Assembly: GCA_024222485.1 (NCBI GenBank)
Contig: JAAEPJ010000072.1
Coordinates: 14,225 to 78,224 of the forward strand
From: a bacterium
GTDB lineage: Bacteria; RUG730; JAAEPJ01
Length of the DNA stretch: 64,000 nucleotides
Reading direction: 5' to 3'
This document shows positions 56,386-64,000 of the stretch, in pieces. The notes beneath the pieces are model-generated. The model made no database searches. It saw only the letters and a program-made list of their open reading frames with translations, and was not told where the DNA came from. The position numbers and the translations under genes are program-made. Position 1 is the stretch's first letter, and each line of letters opens with the position of its first letter.

Positions 56386-57351
56386 TTAAGAGTTTACAGT
56401 TTCCCAAAGCTCAATGAACTCTGTTTCTGAGTTAGAGGAACTTTCTGAGGTGAAATGATTAAACTCATCACGCAAATCAGCCAAAATACTAGAATCTTCA
56501 GAAGCTCCGGCTTTTTGAATAGCAATATTAATATGATCAACAGCACCTTCCCAATTCCCAAATTTCTCATCTAAATCATTGTAGGGAATATTATAGCGAG
56601 CCGCACCTTTTACTCCAATAATATATAAAATAGCTTTTCTTAGCTGTTTTTCGAACTTAGGGTGAGCGTCGGCATAAGTATCTATCCCCTCAGGAATAAT
56701 GAGAGAATAGTCACCTTTAATATTATCCATTTTAATAATATCGTTATCTTCCAATATTTCGCCATTAGCATTACTATCTAAAATAAACATAGCCGCTTGC
56801 AAAAACATTAAAAAGACGAAATTTATATTAAGATTTGGGTTACGCTGATCAATAACTCCATCGCAATAACCATTGGTTATATATTTATAATCTGCAATAA
56901 TTATATCAATCTTCTCATAAAATTGTTGTAATGATCTTCTGGTAAATGGCAACAATAATTCTTGATTATTTTCAATAATAAGATCAACGGACTCTAAGAC
57001 AGGGTCTTCTAAGCTTGTTGATAAAGACGATTCTCCCACAGCATCATCATCGACAAAGTCCAAGACTCTTACAAAAAATTCAGACATATTAATGCCTGCT
57101 AATGCTGTATTAGCCCTTGCTCTACCATATCTTGCTAATGAGTTACTCGGTTCTTTTTGAAGCACTTCAGAATAATATTTAGCAGCCTTGGCATATTCTT
57201 TGTTTGCCATTGCGGCATCTGCATCTGCTGTTAAAGCTTCGACACTTTTATTGCTTCCATCTTGATGTGCCCATTCAAAAAAATTTTTATCTCCACATCC
57301 AAAACTAAAAAATAAAATAGTTAATAGTAATACAAGGAATCTAAATTTCAC
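56386..57351 (-). CDS. TPR-containing lipoprotein
   Basis: A type II signal peptide (VLLLTILFFSFGC) with lipobox FSFGC, then TPR-like helices: AMANKEYAKAAKYYSEVLQKEPSNSLARYGRARA is a clear repeat (about residues 45-80). The rest is helical with an acidic middle and no recognised family. It starts with GTG, with AAAGGAGGGG seven nt ahead. It pairs with the PorV-like gene, as is common for barrel and lipoprotein partners in such operons. Confidence 0.82.
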   Translation of the reverse strand: MKFRFLVLLLTILFFSFGCGDKNFFEWAHQDGSNKSVEALTADADAAMANKEYAKAAKYYSEVLQKEPSNSLARYGRARANTALAGINMSEFFVRVLDFVDDDAVGESSLSTSLEDPVLESVDLIIENNQELLLPFTRRSLQQFYEKIDIIIADYKYITNGYCDGVIDQRNPNLNINFVFLMFLQAAMFILDSNANGEILEDNDIIKMDNIKGDYSLIIPEGIDTYADAHPKFEKQLRKAILYIIGVKGAARYNIPYNDLDEKFGNWEGAVDHINIAIQKAGASEDSSILADLRDEFNHFTSESSSNSETEFIELWETVNS

Positions 57352-57450
57352 TTTATTCCCCTCCTTTTAAAGATAAAAGAAGGCTATCTACCCACGATAA
57401 GGTATATATATACAAAGAAGAATAAACAGAGTATATATTTTGTGAAAATA

Positions 57451-57490
57451 TAAAAAAAGATGGACATGAAAAACATCTCCATCTTTTTTT
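57451..57490. terminator. Bidirectional terminator near the XRE gene
   Basis: A hairpin with arms GATGGACATG-like and CATCTCCATC closing an A-rich loop, flanked by AAAAAAA on one side and TTTTTTT on the other. It lies about 75 bp past the XRE gene on the minus strand and about 100 bp before the lipoprotein gene start. Confidence 0.75.
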
Positions 57491-57560
57491 GAGGATGATA
57501 GGTTCTTATTCTTGATTACATTTTATACTAGTTAATGTCTCTAGTATATTAATGCCACAA

Positions 57561-57806
57561 TCAACTTTTTTTCTTTGTTTTTTTAACAATTAGTTCATCT
57601 ACACTCACTTCAAAAGCTCCTGCTAATTTAATAACAGTTTGTATTGTTGGATGTATTGCAGCACCTTGCTCAATTTTGGTAACAGTGTTGTAAGCTAATC
57701 CAGACTTTTCAGCTAATTTCTGTTGTGACCATTTGTTCTTTTTTCTTAGATCTTTAATTTTCTTGTCCAAATCCAAATTTTCAATTTGTTTTTCTAAGTC
57801 TGACAT
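57561..57806 (-). CDS. XRE-family helix-turn-helix regulator
   Basis: An 81-residue DNA-binding protein. The HTH runs IKDLRKKNKWSQQKLAEKSGLAYNTVTKIEQG, followed by the short helix pattern PTIQTVIKLAGAFEVSVDELIV. A basic C-terminus (KKTKKKS) ends it. Such small Cro/C-like proteins regulate restriction, toxin or surface genes. No neighbouring target is obvious. AAGAGGAAGG precedes the ATG. Confidence 0.9.
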   Translation of the reverse strand: MSDLEKQIENLDLDKKIKDLRKKNKWSQQKLAEKSGLAYNTVTKIEQGAAIHPTIQTVIKLAGAFEVSVDELIVKKTKKKS

Positions 57807-58048
57807 TTTATTACCTTCCTCTTTTTTATTTTTATAAACATATCAATTTACATATCTATATATGAATTAAATACATTTTAGGTAAATTTCTTATATTTGT
57901 ATAGTATTTTTTATCTAATTGTTTATTTTTTTTTACTCCGTCTAAAGTTTATTTTTAATCAACATTCTATACTATTTATTTCTACCCAAAATTTAAAGGA
58001 CGAGTTCACCATAAATGCTTCATTAAAAAAAACGATCCAAGTAATTCT
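57807..58048. other. Spacer upstream of the XRE gene
   Basis: About 240 bp of AT-rich sequence without a credible gene. It holds the XRE promoter and the end of the U32 peptidase transcript; no clear terminator is visible. Confidence 0.4.
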
Positions 58049-59935
58049 TTATTTTACTCCACGCTTAAAGTTAAACCTCTGAAGTGGAATATCATCAAAA
58101 TTTTTATTCATCTCATAATTTTCTAATAATTTACTCAAAAAATCTTGATTTGGTTTAATAAAACTCAAGTCAAGACAAAAATCATTTACACCTAATTCTT
58201 TTAACTTTGGTTTAGCATTAAAAATCATTATTGGATTTTTAGGGATTAAAATACTAAGGCTTCCCTCTAATCTCTGTTCAAGTGTAATATCACCTTTATC
58301 AGAAACAACTGTTCCGTAATCCTGATCTTTTGTTAACATCCGCGACCTTGTAATCACAGGCTTTCCAAACAAATTAACAATCCGCGTAAATTTTAAGCGT
58401 TTAATATTTAAAATATCGTCTTCCCATGAAGTAAAAAATTTTATTACACCTAGGTCCCTTAAACCTCTTGCACTATAAGCATTCCAAGTGTATAAAAATG
58501 TCCCTGCAATTTTTTCGGAAACTGCAGGGACAAGATCAAAGTGTGATATATTGTTCAAAATAAATGTTGCGGCATCAATTTTCTTATAATCATTTAATTC
58601 CCGTTCCAAAATAAATGGCGGTAGCTCAACTATCACATTACTAGGAATATGCCAAAGATTTCCCTGATTCACCGAAAAAATAATATTCATAGAATTTAAA
58701 GATAAAGACTGTAAAATATCTAACCACTTAGGATCATCTATCTTAAACCAAATTGTTTCATTTCGAGAGAGAGACTTTAACTCCCTGTCCCAGACTCTAG
58801 CAATGAGGCTGGTATAACTATTAATAAACGGAAGTGAGGCAATATTTCTTTTAGTATGAATACGGTAAATTTCATTAACCTTTTTTGTAAGCAAAGCTTC
58901 ATCAAAGGCAAATGATCCTGTCAGATAAACAGGATTGCCTTTAGTAAAGCCTTCTACCTCTGGAATATCGCCCTTATACTTAAAAACAAAGGCTCTATCC
59001 GTCTCCGTATTAACGATTCTAAGTCGATCCCCTAGTTTTGCCCCTGAAAAATCTGGGAACTCAGAAATTTTAACACCCATACACTGTGCTTGATCAGGCT
59101 CAAATAATTTATCATCACGCCCTGAAAATACACAAGAAGACTTCAGTCTTGCATAATCTTGTTCTAGAACACCATTTTTATACTGTGATACGGCATTAAA
59201 AACATATTCGCTACTCCTCATCCTACCTTCAATCTTTAAAGAGGTCACACCTGTTTTTTTTATCTTTTCTAAATAATCAACAAGCTCCAAATCCTTTGGA
59301 GAAAATAAATAACCTTTCTCTGTATTCGTGGCACTCCACTTTCTTCTACAAGGCTGAGTACAAAGACCACGATTCCCACTAAACCCGCCAATTAATGACG
59401 AAAACCAACACATACCAGAAACAGAAAAACACAAGGCTCCATGGACAAAAATTTCCACTTCAATATTTTTACTTCTTGCAACTTTTCCGATAGATTTAAC
59501 CTCAGAAAAAGTAAGTTCACGTGCTAAAACTATTCTCTTAAAACCTAAATCACTTAAAACCTTAACACCACTCGTATTATGGCAAGCTAATTGAGTGCTC
59601 GCATGTAATCTAAGTTGAGGAAAATAATCATGGATTATTCTTGCCAAACCTAAATCTTGAACAATGACAGCATCAACACCTAAGGGGGTAATTTTTGTTA
59701 AAATTTTAACAACATCATTAACCTCTTGGTGCTTAATCAAAATATTTAAAGTAACATAAACTTTAATATTTTTAGAATGTGCATAATCCGTCAAAACTTC
59801 TAAATCATAAAAATTAAAATTATTAGCATTTTTACGCGCATTAAAATCTTGCAACCCAAGATAAATTGAGTTTGCTCCTGCGTTAATTCCTGCGATAAAT
59901 GCTTCTTTTGAACCTGCGGGGGCTAATATTTCCAC
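58049..59935 (-). CDS. U32-family peptidase / tRNA-rRNA hydroxylation protein (RlhA/TrhP group)
   Basis: A 628-residue protein of the U32 collagenase-like family. It begins EILAPAGSKEAFIAGINAGANSIYLGL, then has HASTQLACHN and the cysteine-rich segment GALCFSVSGMCWFSSLIGG followed by NRGLCTQPCRR. Many U32 members act in 5-hydroxylation of cytidine or uridine in rRNA or tRNA; the large C-terminal extension beyond residue 300 resembles RlhA. It starts with GTG and overlaps no gene; the nitroreductase stop precedes it by 3 bp, so the two are co-transcribed. Confidence 0.88.
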   Translation of the reverse strand: MEILAPAGSKEAFIAGINAGANSIYLGLQDFNARKNANNFNFYDLEVLTDYAHSKNIKVYVTLNILIKHQEVNDVVKILTKITPLGVDAVIVQDLGLARIIHDYFPQLRLHASTQLACHNTSGVKVLSDLGFKRIVLARELTFSEVKSIGKVARSKNIEVEIFVHGALCFSVSGMCWFSSLIGGFSGNRGLCTQPCRRKWSATNTEKGYLFSPKDLELVDYLEKIKKTGVTSLKIEGRMRSSEYVFNAVSQYKNGVLEQDYARLKSSCVFSGRDDKLFEPDQAQCMGVKISEFPDFSGAKLGDRLRIVNTETDRAFVFKYKGDIPEVEGFTKGNPVYLTGSFAFDEALLTKKVNEIYRIHTKRNIASLPFINSYTSLIARVWDRELKSLSRNETIWFKIDDPKWLDILQSLSLNSMNIIFSVNQGNLWHIPSNVIVELPPFILERELNDYKKIDAATFILNNISHFDLVPAVSEKIAGTFLYTWNAYSARGLRDLGVIKFFTSWEDDILNIKRLKFTRIVNLFGKPVITRSRMLTKDQDYGTVVSDKGDITLEQRLEGSLSILIPKNPIMIFNAKPKLKELGVNDFCLDLSFIKPNQDFLSKLLENYEMNKNFDDIPLQRFNFKRGVK

Positions 59936-59938
59936 TAT

Positions 59939-60502
59939 TTAAATCCATTTTACCAAAGGTGGTTTTTTTGATGGTGATTGAGGGAAATCATCTTTTGGGT
60001 AGCCAAATAAAATTGGGCCATAAATTATTTCGCCTTCTTTTAACTCTAAAATTTTTTGAATTTCAGGATCTTCCATGCCTAATTGACCAAGATAAACCCA
60101 ACAACTACCAACATCTAAAGCTCTAGCTGCTAACATCATGTTTTCACAAACCATAGGGCAATCAAAATCAGATGTCATGCCATAACCAATAAGAACAATA
60201 ACGACATCTGCAAAATAATAAACAGGATCTGATGTTTTAACATCAACCTTAGCTCTTCTTGCTTTAACAAACTCTGGCTTATCTTTTAGCCATTCTTGAT
60301 ACTTAGGTATTGCAAGTTTACGCAAACGGTCCAAGATAGTTTTTTCTTGAATAACAATAAATCTAAAATTTTGAGTATTCATTGCCGTGGGGGCTTGATT
60401 CCCTACATCAATTATTTGCTTTAAAATATTTTGAGGAATAGTTTTTTGTTTATAAAAACGGACGGACCTCCGTTCTTGAATATTTTGTAAAACCTTATTC
60501 AA
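59939..60502 (-). CDS. Nitroreductase-family FMN enzyme
   Basis: A 187-residue flavin-dependent oxidoreductase. The start is TTG with AAGGAG at 8 nt. It opens with IQERRSVRFYKQKTIP (the family's phosphate-binding RRS), followed by GNQAPTAMNTQNFRFIVI, and ends with the conserved GYPKDD pattern. The substrate is not predictable. It reads into the U32 gene with a 3-bp gap. Confidence 0.9.
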   Translation of the reverse strand: MNKVLQNIQERRSVRFYKQKTIPQNILKQIIDVGNQAPTAMNTQNFRFIVIQEKTILDRLRKLAIPKYQEWLKDKPEFVKARRAKVDVKTSDPVYYFADVVIVLIGYGMTSDFDCPMVCENMMLAARALDVGSCWVYLGQLGMEDPEIQKILELKEGEIIYGPILFGYPKDDFPQSPSKKPPLVKWI

Positions 60503-60835
60503 ATTCCTTTCTCCTTCTTACTTTTTATATAAATATATCTAATAATGATAGGAAGAAATCTAGCAAGAATTATATAATTAAGTATAAAATTCTTTTTCTA
60601 AAGAAAATAGCTATGTACCTTAATTAAATCAAACCTCATTTAAAACTTATTTAATTATACTGTGTTACAATTAACTTATGAAGTTTATTTTCTTACTATT
60701 TTACTTTCCCTCTTAAAAGTTACAATACATACCTTAAACAGTTTAATAATCAGGAATAATAAAATATTTTTCCATAAACATTCTAATTTCACCTAGAGAA
60801 ACTAAAGTTTCATAGAAATTATTTTTATTTTTTTA
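60503..60835. other. Spacer between the nitroreductase gene and the tRNA cluster
   Basis: About 330 bp without a credible gene. It holds the nitroreductase promoter (minus strand) and leads into the tRNA promoter. No hairpin or RNA gene is visible. Confidence 0.45.
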
Positions 60836-60864
60836 TAGACAGACACTAAAATATTTTGTATAAA
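60836..60864 (+). promoter_or_regulatory. Promoter of the tRNA cluster
   Basis: TAGACA, 17 nt, TATAAA gives a near-ideal -35/-10 pair. The start point would fall about 20-25 nt before tRNA-Lys. Confidence 0.65.
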
Positions 60865-60894
60865 TTAGCCTCTTAACGATAGCTATTTTATTTT

Positions 60895-60967
60895 GGGTCG
60901 GTAGCTCAGCTGGTAGAGCACGTCCCTTTTAAGGATGTGGCCGAGCGTTCGAATCGCTCCCGGCTCA
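60895..60967 (+). tRNA. tRNA-Lys (UUU)
   Basis: 73 nt. Acceptor GGGTCGG with CCGGCTC (two G-U pairs), D-loop TAGCTCAGCTGGTAGAGC, anticodon loop CTTTTAA giving TTT, T-arm GCGTTCGAATCGC. CCA is not encoded. First in the cluster of four. Confidence 0.96.
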
Positions 60968-61003
60968 TAATAAAGTAGCTATTTAATTTAGTACATTGCT
61001 TTT

Positions 61004-61075
61004 GCCTCCATAGACTAGCGGTTAGGTCACCGCCCTTTCACGGCGGCAGCAGGGGTTCAAATCCCCTTGGAGGTA
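61004..61075 (+). tRNA. tRNA-Glu (UUC)
   Basis: 72 nt. Acceptor GCCTCCA with TGGAGGT, anticodon stem CCGCC/GGCGG around CTTTCAC giving TTC. T-arm GGGGTTCAAATCCCC. CCA is not encoded. Confidence 0.96.
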
Positions 61076-61113
61076 TTTTTTATAAAATTAACTTTTAAAT
61101 GTTAATTAATTAA

Positions 61114-61186
61114 GGGCGGTTAGCTCAGCTGGGAGAGCATCTGCCTTACAAGCAGAGGGTCAGAGGTTCAAGTCCTCTACCGCCCA
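61114..61186 (+). tRNA. tRNA-Val (UAC)
   Basis: 73 nt. Acceptor GGGCGGT with ACCGCCC, anticodon stem TCTGC/GCAGA around CTTACAA giving TAC. T-arm AGAGGTTCAAGTCCTCT. CCA is not encoded. Confidence 0.96.
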
Positions 61187-61262
61187 TTTTTTATCAGGAT
61201 AAAAATATAAAAAATTTATAGCTGACATCTTTAATTATTTTAGATAAGATATTCATTAATTG

Positions 61263-61336
61263 GGGGATGTGGTGTAGTTGGTTAACACGCAGCCCTGTCA
61301 AGGCTGAGATCGCGAGTTCGAGTCTCGTCGTCCCCG
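61263..61336 (+). tRNA. tRNA-Asp (GUC)
   Basis: 74 nt. Acceptor GGGGATG with CGTCCCC, anticodon stem CAGCC/GGCTG around CTGTCAA giving GTC. T-arm GCGAGTTCGAGTCTCGT. CCA is not encoded. Last tRNA before the terminator and the mobile region. Confidence 0.96.
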
Positions 61337-61349
61337 AATTTTTTAAGAG

Positions 61350-61378
61350 CGAATCCTTTTTTAGGGTTCGTTTTTTTT
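61350..61378 (+). terminator. Terminator of the tRNA cluster
   Basis: An 8-bp stem CGAATCCT/AGGGTTCG (one G-U pair) followed by eight Ts, 13 bp past tRNA-Asp. Confidence 0.88.
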
Positions 61379-61755
61379 ATGTCCATTTTTGATATGTTTT
61401 ATAGAATTTATAGGCTTATTTTAGGTTATGCTACTTGATTTCGAAGTCCACGCCACGATACTTCTTTGTACGTTTTAATTGTGTGGTAAGGACTTAAGCT
61501 ATTGTTTGTATTGTTGTTGACAGATTGTTTGCTGTCTTGTTTGTTCCTATCAATTGTCGTGAATCGTCCACGAGAACTATCCATTGGTTGAGATCCCATT
61601 GCTTCCTTGAATTCCCTTAAGCTCTGTTCATTTGGTGTTTCTGAATTCTGTAAGCTTCTAACTTTTGCTTCTTGAAATTGTGCTTGTGAATTTGGAAACT
61701 CTGAACTTGAACTTGTTTCTGCAATATTGTTGTTGATTATGCTTTCTTCCGTTGG

Positions 61756-61766
61756 TGCTTCGCTAC
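61756..61766. repeat. Short copy of the GC-rich dispersed element
   Basis: TGCTTCGCTAC matches the first 11 bp of the copy at 62047. It lies within the recombinase tail coding region. Too short to stand alone; listed because of the two longer copies. Confidence 0.4.
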
Positions 61767-62046
61767 ACCGATTCTCTTCGTTCATCAGTTTCGCTCTGTC
61801 AGCATGAGAGGCAGAGACGTGCTGCTCATCATTTGAACTGTTATTTTGAGGAAACCATATTTTCTCTGAATTTCCTGAATTTCCTGAATTTTCTGAATTA
61901 GCTACCTCAAATTTCTCCCCTTTTCCTTTTCTTCTTTTTGCGGTTTTTTCTCCTTCGCCACGAAAACTCTCGTCCCTATTTCTTTCAAAAACATATCTAC
62001 TGTCTGCTCCTAAATTATCGTCTTCATTAGTTAATCCAGCATTTCC

Positions 62047-62078
62047 TGCTTCGCTACGGCGGCTCGCTGCACTCGCCA
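62047..62078. repeat. GC-rich dispersed element, copy inside the recombinase
   Basis: A 32-bp GC-rich block starting TGCTTCGCT and ending GCACTCGCCA, in very AT-rich surroundings. It is read on the minus strand as part of ASAASRRSEAG in the tail. A second copy lies at 63732. Confidence 0.7.
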
Positions 62079-63731
62079 CTCTCGCTCTATTTCCGTTCAC
62101 TTCCAAAAATACAGGATACTTAAACTCTATCTCAATAAACTCAGGATCATATACAATCTTCTCAACAAACTTACAAACCTTTAAATTTGCATATTTTTGA
62201 TTTTTATTTTCGCAAAGTTTAATCACATTTTCAAACAAATTTTTGATCAAATTTTCTTTAAAAAAATTTTCAGTTTCGCTGAGTTTGTAAGCACTCAAAC
62301 GGCTGATGAGTTTTTTCACATTTTTTTCAAAATTTCCCCCATTTTTTTCAACATCGCCAAGTTCAAGTCCTGTCACTAGATTCACATCAATATTTTTTAT
62401 AGAAATCATATCTTGAAAAATTTCAAATTTTTCAGGCTGTTTCACAGCCTCAAAATTCAGCCCCAACACAAAATTCCGCAGATACATCTCATCACACACA
62501 ATTCTCTCCAAACTCGTTATTATTTCTCCAGTCAGCCTCGTACAGCTCACTTGTCGGACAGGACACTCAGGCAAATAAAATCTTCTAGTTCTCGTGCAGC
62601 GATAATAAAAATATCTGCGCAAACCCTTTGCAGTATACTTATTAGAAAAAGTTTTTGTCATCGTGCTGCCACAAGTCCTGCACTTAACAAGTCCACCAAA
62701 AATTAAATTTTTATAAATTTTACGTTTCTTATTAGAAACTTTTTTAAATTTTTGCGCCTCAACAAAAACATCCTCATCAATAATCGCTTCATGAATTCCA
62801 TTCATTATCTCGCCTTTAAAAGTAATCTTGCCGATATAAGTTACATTTTGTAAAAGATATTTTATCCGACTAGGCTTTACAATTTTATTTTTTTCCACCA
62901 CTCGCTTAACGGCTCGCGTCTCGTCAATATTCATATTCAACAAATTTTCCTGCCAAAGCACACGATTAGTCGTAATTTCTCCACTAGATAAAATAATTTT
63001 TTGAGTCACCAACGCTTCAAAAATTTCATCAGCTGAAACCAAAAACCCCTCAAAATATGATCGCTCAACAACCCCATTTCTACCATCAAGCATCAACTTT
63101 TTAGTGATCTGCCACAAAGTTTTTCCATTAATAAAGCTATCAAAAATAAACTCGACAATTTTTGCATCTTCAGGCAAAACAACAAGCTGCCTATTTTTCC
63201 TCTCATAACCAAGCGGAGTAGTTCCACCATTATATAATCCCCTACGCGCTCGCTCTTCAAGCTTATGAGTTGTGCGTTCAGAAATCAATTTTCTCTCATA
63301 ATCTCCAAACACAACAGTCATATTGCGAGCAAGCTCGCCAGAGGCAGTTGAAGTATCCCAATTCTCTGTAATGGAGTATAACTCGACATCATAAATCTTC
63401 AAAAACACCTCTAGGTCAAAAAAATCTTTTTTATCCCTAGCAAGCCGATCACCTTTATAACAAACAATAACATCAATCTTCCCATTACAAACATCCTGAA
63501 TCATTTCCTGCACTTTTGGTCTTTTTAAATTCTTACCAGAAAACCCATCCTCCTTGTAAACTTTGCCAACCTCCCATGCTTAATAAACCGCAAAATCATA
63601 TCGATTTGCGATGCATTAGACGAATAATCCTTGCGTGCTTGAGCATCGGTTGACACCCTTGCATAAATACCACACCTTTTTTTCTTCCGCTTACGTCCCA
63701 TAAACAATTCCTCCTTTTATTTTTACATTAG

Positions 63732-63762
63732 TGCTTCGCTTCGTCGGCGACCGCACTCGCCA
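63732..63762. repeat. GC-rich dispersed element, copy upstream of the recombinase
   Basis: A 31-bp block sharing its first 9 and last 10 bases with the copy at 62047 and about three quarters of the middle. On the minus strand GGCGA and TCGCC can pair. Noncoding, 30 bp before the recombinase start. Confidence 0.7.
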
Positions 63763-63861
63763 ACTCCACTCTAATATTATTTTAATATTATACTAAAAAA
63801 CTATCCATAAGTCATACAATATTACTATTAATATTAAGATCAAACATAAAACCAAAACTTG

Positions 63862-63885
63862 TAATGTACCCCTTTTAGTCAAGAA
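63862..63885 (-). mobile_element. Probable end of an IS3-type element
   Basis: TGTACCCCTTTTAGTCAAGA lies about 16-35 bp beyond the transposase stop, in the position and style of IS3-group terminal repeats. The other end is outside the window. Confidence 0.45.
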
Positions 63886-63900
63886 AAAAATGGGAGAGTT

Positions 63901-64000
63901 TTATAAAGCAACTTTAAGTTCTTTATGATAATATTGATTAGGTGTTAAATAATTAAGGCTCTGATGTGGAAAATCATAATTATAATCATTTATCCAACGA
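63901..64000 (-). CDS. IS3-type transposase, C-terminal end only (cut by window edge)
   Basis: The last 32 codons of a transposase read RWINDYNYDFPHQSLNYLTP then NQYYHKELKVAL and stop. The pattern W-x2-x-YN-x3-PH-x-SL-x-YLTP is the standard C-terminus of IS3/IS481 integrase-core transposases. The rest lies beyond position 64000. It is not the same element as the dead copy at 15.8-16.7 kb, whose C-terminus differs. Confidence 0.85.
   Translation of the reverse strand, partial: RWINDYNYDFPHQSLNYLTPNQYYHKELKVAL

Larger units (their letters stand above)
61426..63701 (-). pseudogene. Large serine recombinase, frameshifted, with unusual C-terminal tail
   Basis: The N-terminal piece (from 63701) reads KRCGIYARVSTDAQ with catalytic Ser17 and resolvase sequence to FIKHG, then runs out of frame and stops at 63525. 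The frame continues one base shifted (WEVGKVYKEDGFSGKNLKRP) into the long piece ending at 61426. That holds the rest of the resolvase domain (YKGDRLARDKKDFFDLEVFL), the Recombinase domain (RRGLYNGGTTPLGYERK) and a zinc ribbon (CRTCGSTM). A single missing base breaks it. The last 200 residues are low-complexity Ser/Asn/Glu-rich sequence, unlike integrases. Its start has AGGAGG eight nt upstream. Confidence 0.87.

Noticed and set aside
57897-58082. Plus-strand hydrophobic frame of 61 residues
   Set aside because: No ribosome site, very low-complexity AT-rich sequence, and it overlaps the U32 gene end.
60895-64000. CRISPR array or tRNA-derived attachment repeat in the mobile region
   Set aside because: No regularly spaced repeats, and no copy of the tRNA-Asp 3' end was seen near the recombinase.

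Overview
The window is strongly AT-rich bacterial DNA. The host has an outer membrane: there is a TonB-dependent receptor, PorV/UPF0164-like barrels, a lipoprotein and a secreted protein with a type IX secretion C-terminal signal. Its tRNA genes do not encode CCA. Almost every gene lies on the minus strand. The mix (PorV-like barrels with a T9SS tail protein, a large PspA operon, a fused NirBD, a stand-alone MetH-reactivation domain) suits an uncultured Gram-negative lineage such as Margulisbacteria or Cloacimonadota relatives. I cannot fix the phylum from sequence alone.

Layout by coordinate. 0.1-5.4 kb: ferredoxin and glycogen synthase, then a tight operon read rlmN, HAD phosphatase, radC, a PurA-like DUF3276 gene and exoA. 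The DUF3276 gene carries a frameshifting 26-bp tandem duplication. 5.7-9.2 kb: a DJ-1 protein, and a riboflavin operon (ribD, ribE, ribBA, ribH) behind an FMN riboswitch whose hairpin buries the ribD ribosome site. 9.5-15.8 kb: a nitrite channel, a one-piece NirBD nitrite reductase, a polyprenyl diphosphate synthase with MenA, and DoxX. 15.8-22.1 kb is an accessory island: a dead IS3 transposase, a two-gene restriction-modification system with a nuclease domain fused to the methylase, a RadC-domain protein with a glycine-every-fourth-residue tail, and a decayed type III restriction gene.

22.3-33.3 kb is housekeeping: ychF, PBP1A, nadE, efp, the MetH-reactivation protein, secF-secD-yajC, hemW and cmoA. 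33.5-37.5 kb holds the T9SS-type surface protein overlapping a PorV-like barrel. 37.7-44.1 kb is an eight-gene envelope-stress operon: YbjN-like, PspA, DUF4178, a doubled DUF350, two small membrane proteins, a membrane-bound aminopropyltransferase-like enzyme, and a K+ channel with a full arginine S4 voltage sensor. Upstream lie a 25-bp palindrome and a dead MarR gene. 44.8-50.1 kb: a membrane hydrolase-like protein, a small two-repeat protein of unknown function, tRNA-Ser, clpB and panC. 50.2-54.8 kb is a B12 uptake set whose riboswitch sits in front of btuB only. 55.1-60.5 kb: another PorV-like barrel with a TPR lipoprotein, an XRE regulator, a U32 peptidase and a nitroreductase. 60.8-64 kb: a tRNA Lys-Glu-Val-Asp cluster, then a mobile region with a frameshifted large serine recombinase carrying a foreign-looking tail and GC-rich dispersed repeats, and an IS3-type transposase cut by the window end.

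Functional links: B12 import, the cobalamin riboswitch and the MetH-reactivation protein point to B12-dependent methionine synthesis. MenA with the prenyl synthase indicates menaquinone. The nitrite channel and NirBD form a nitrite-to-ammonium module. The most interesting system is the PspA, polyamine-like enzyme and voltage-gated K+ channel operon.
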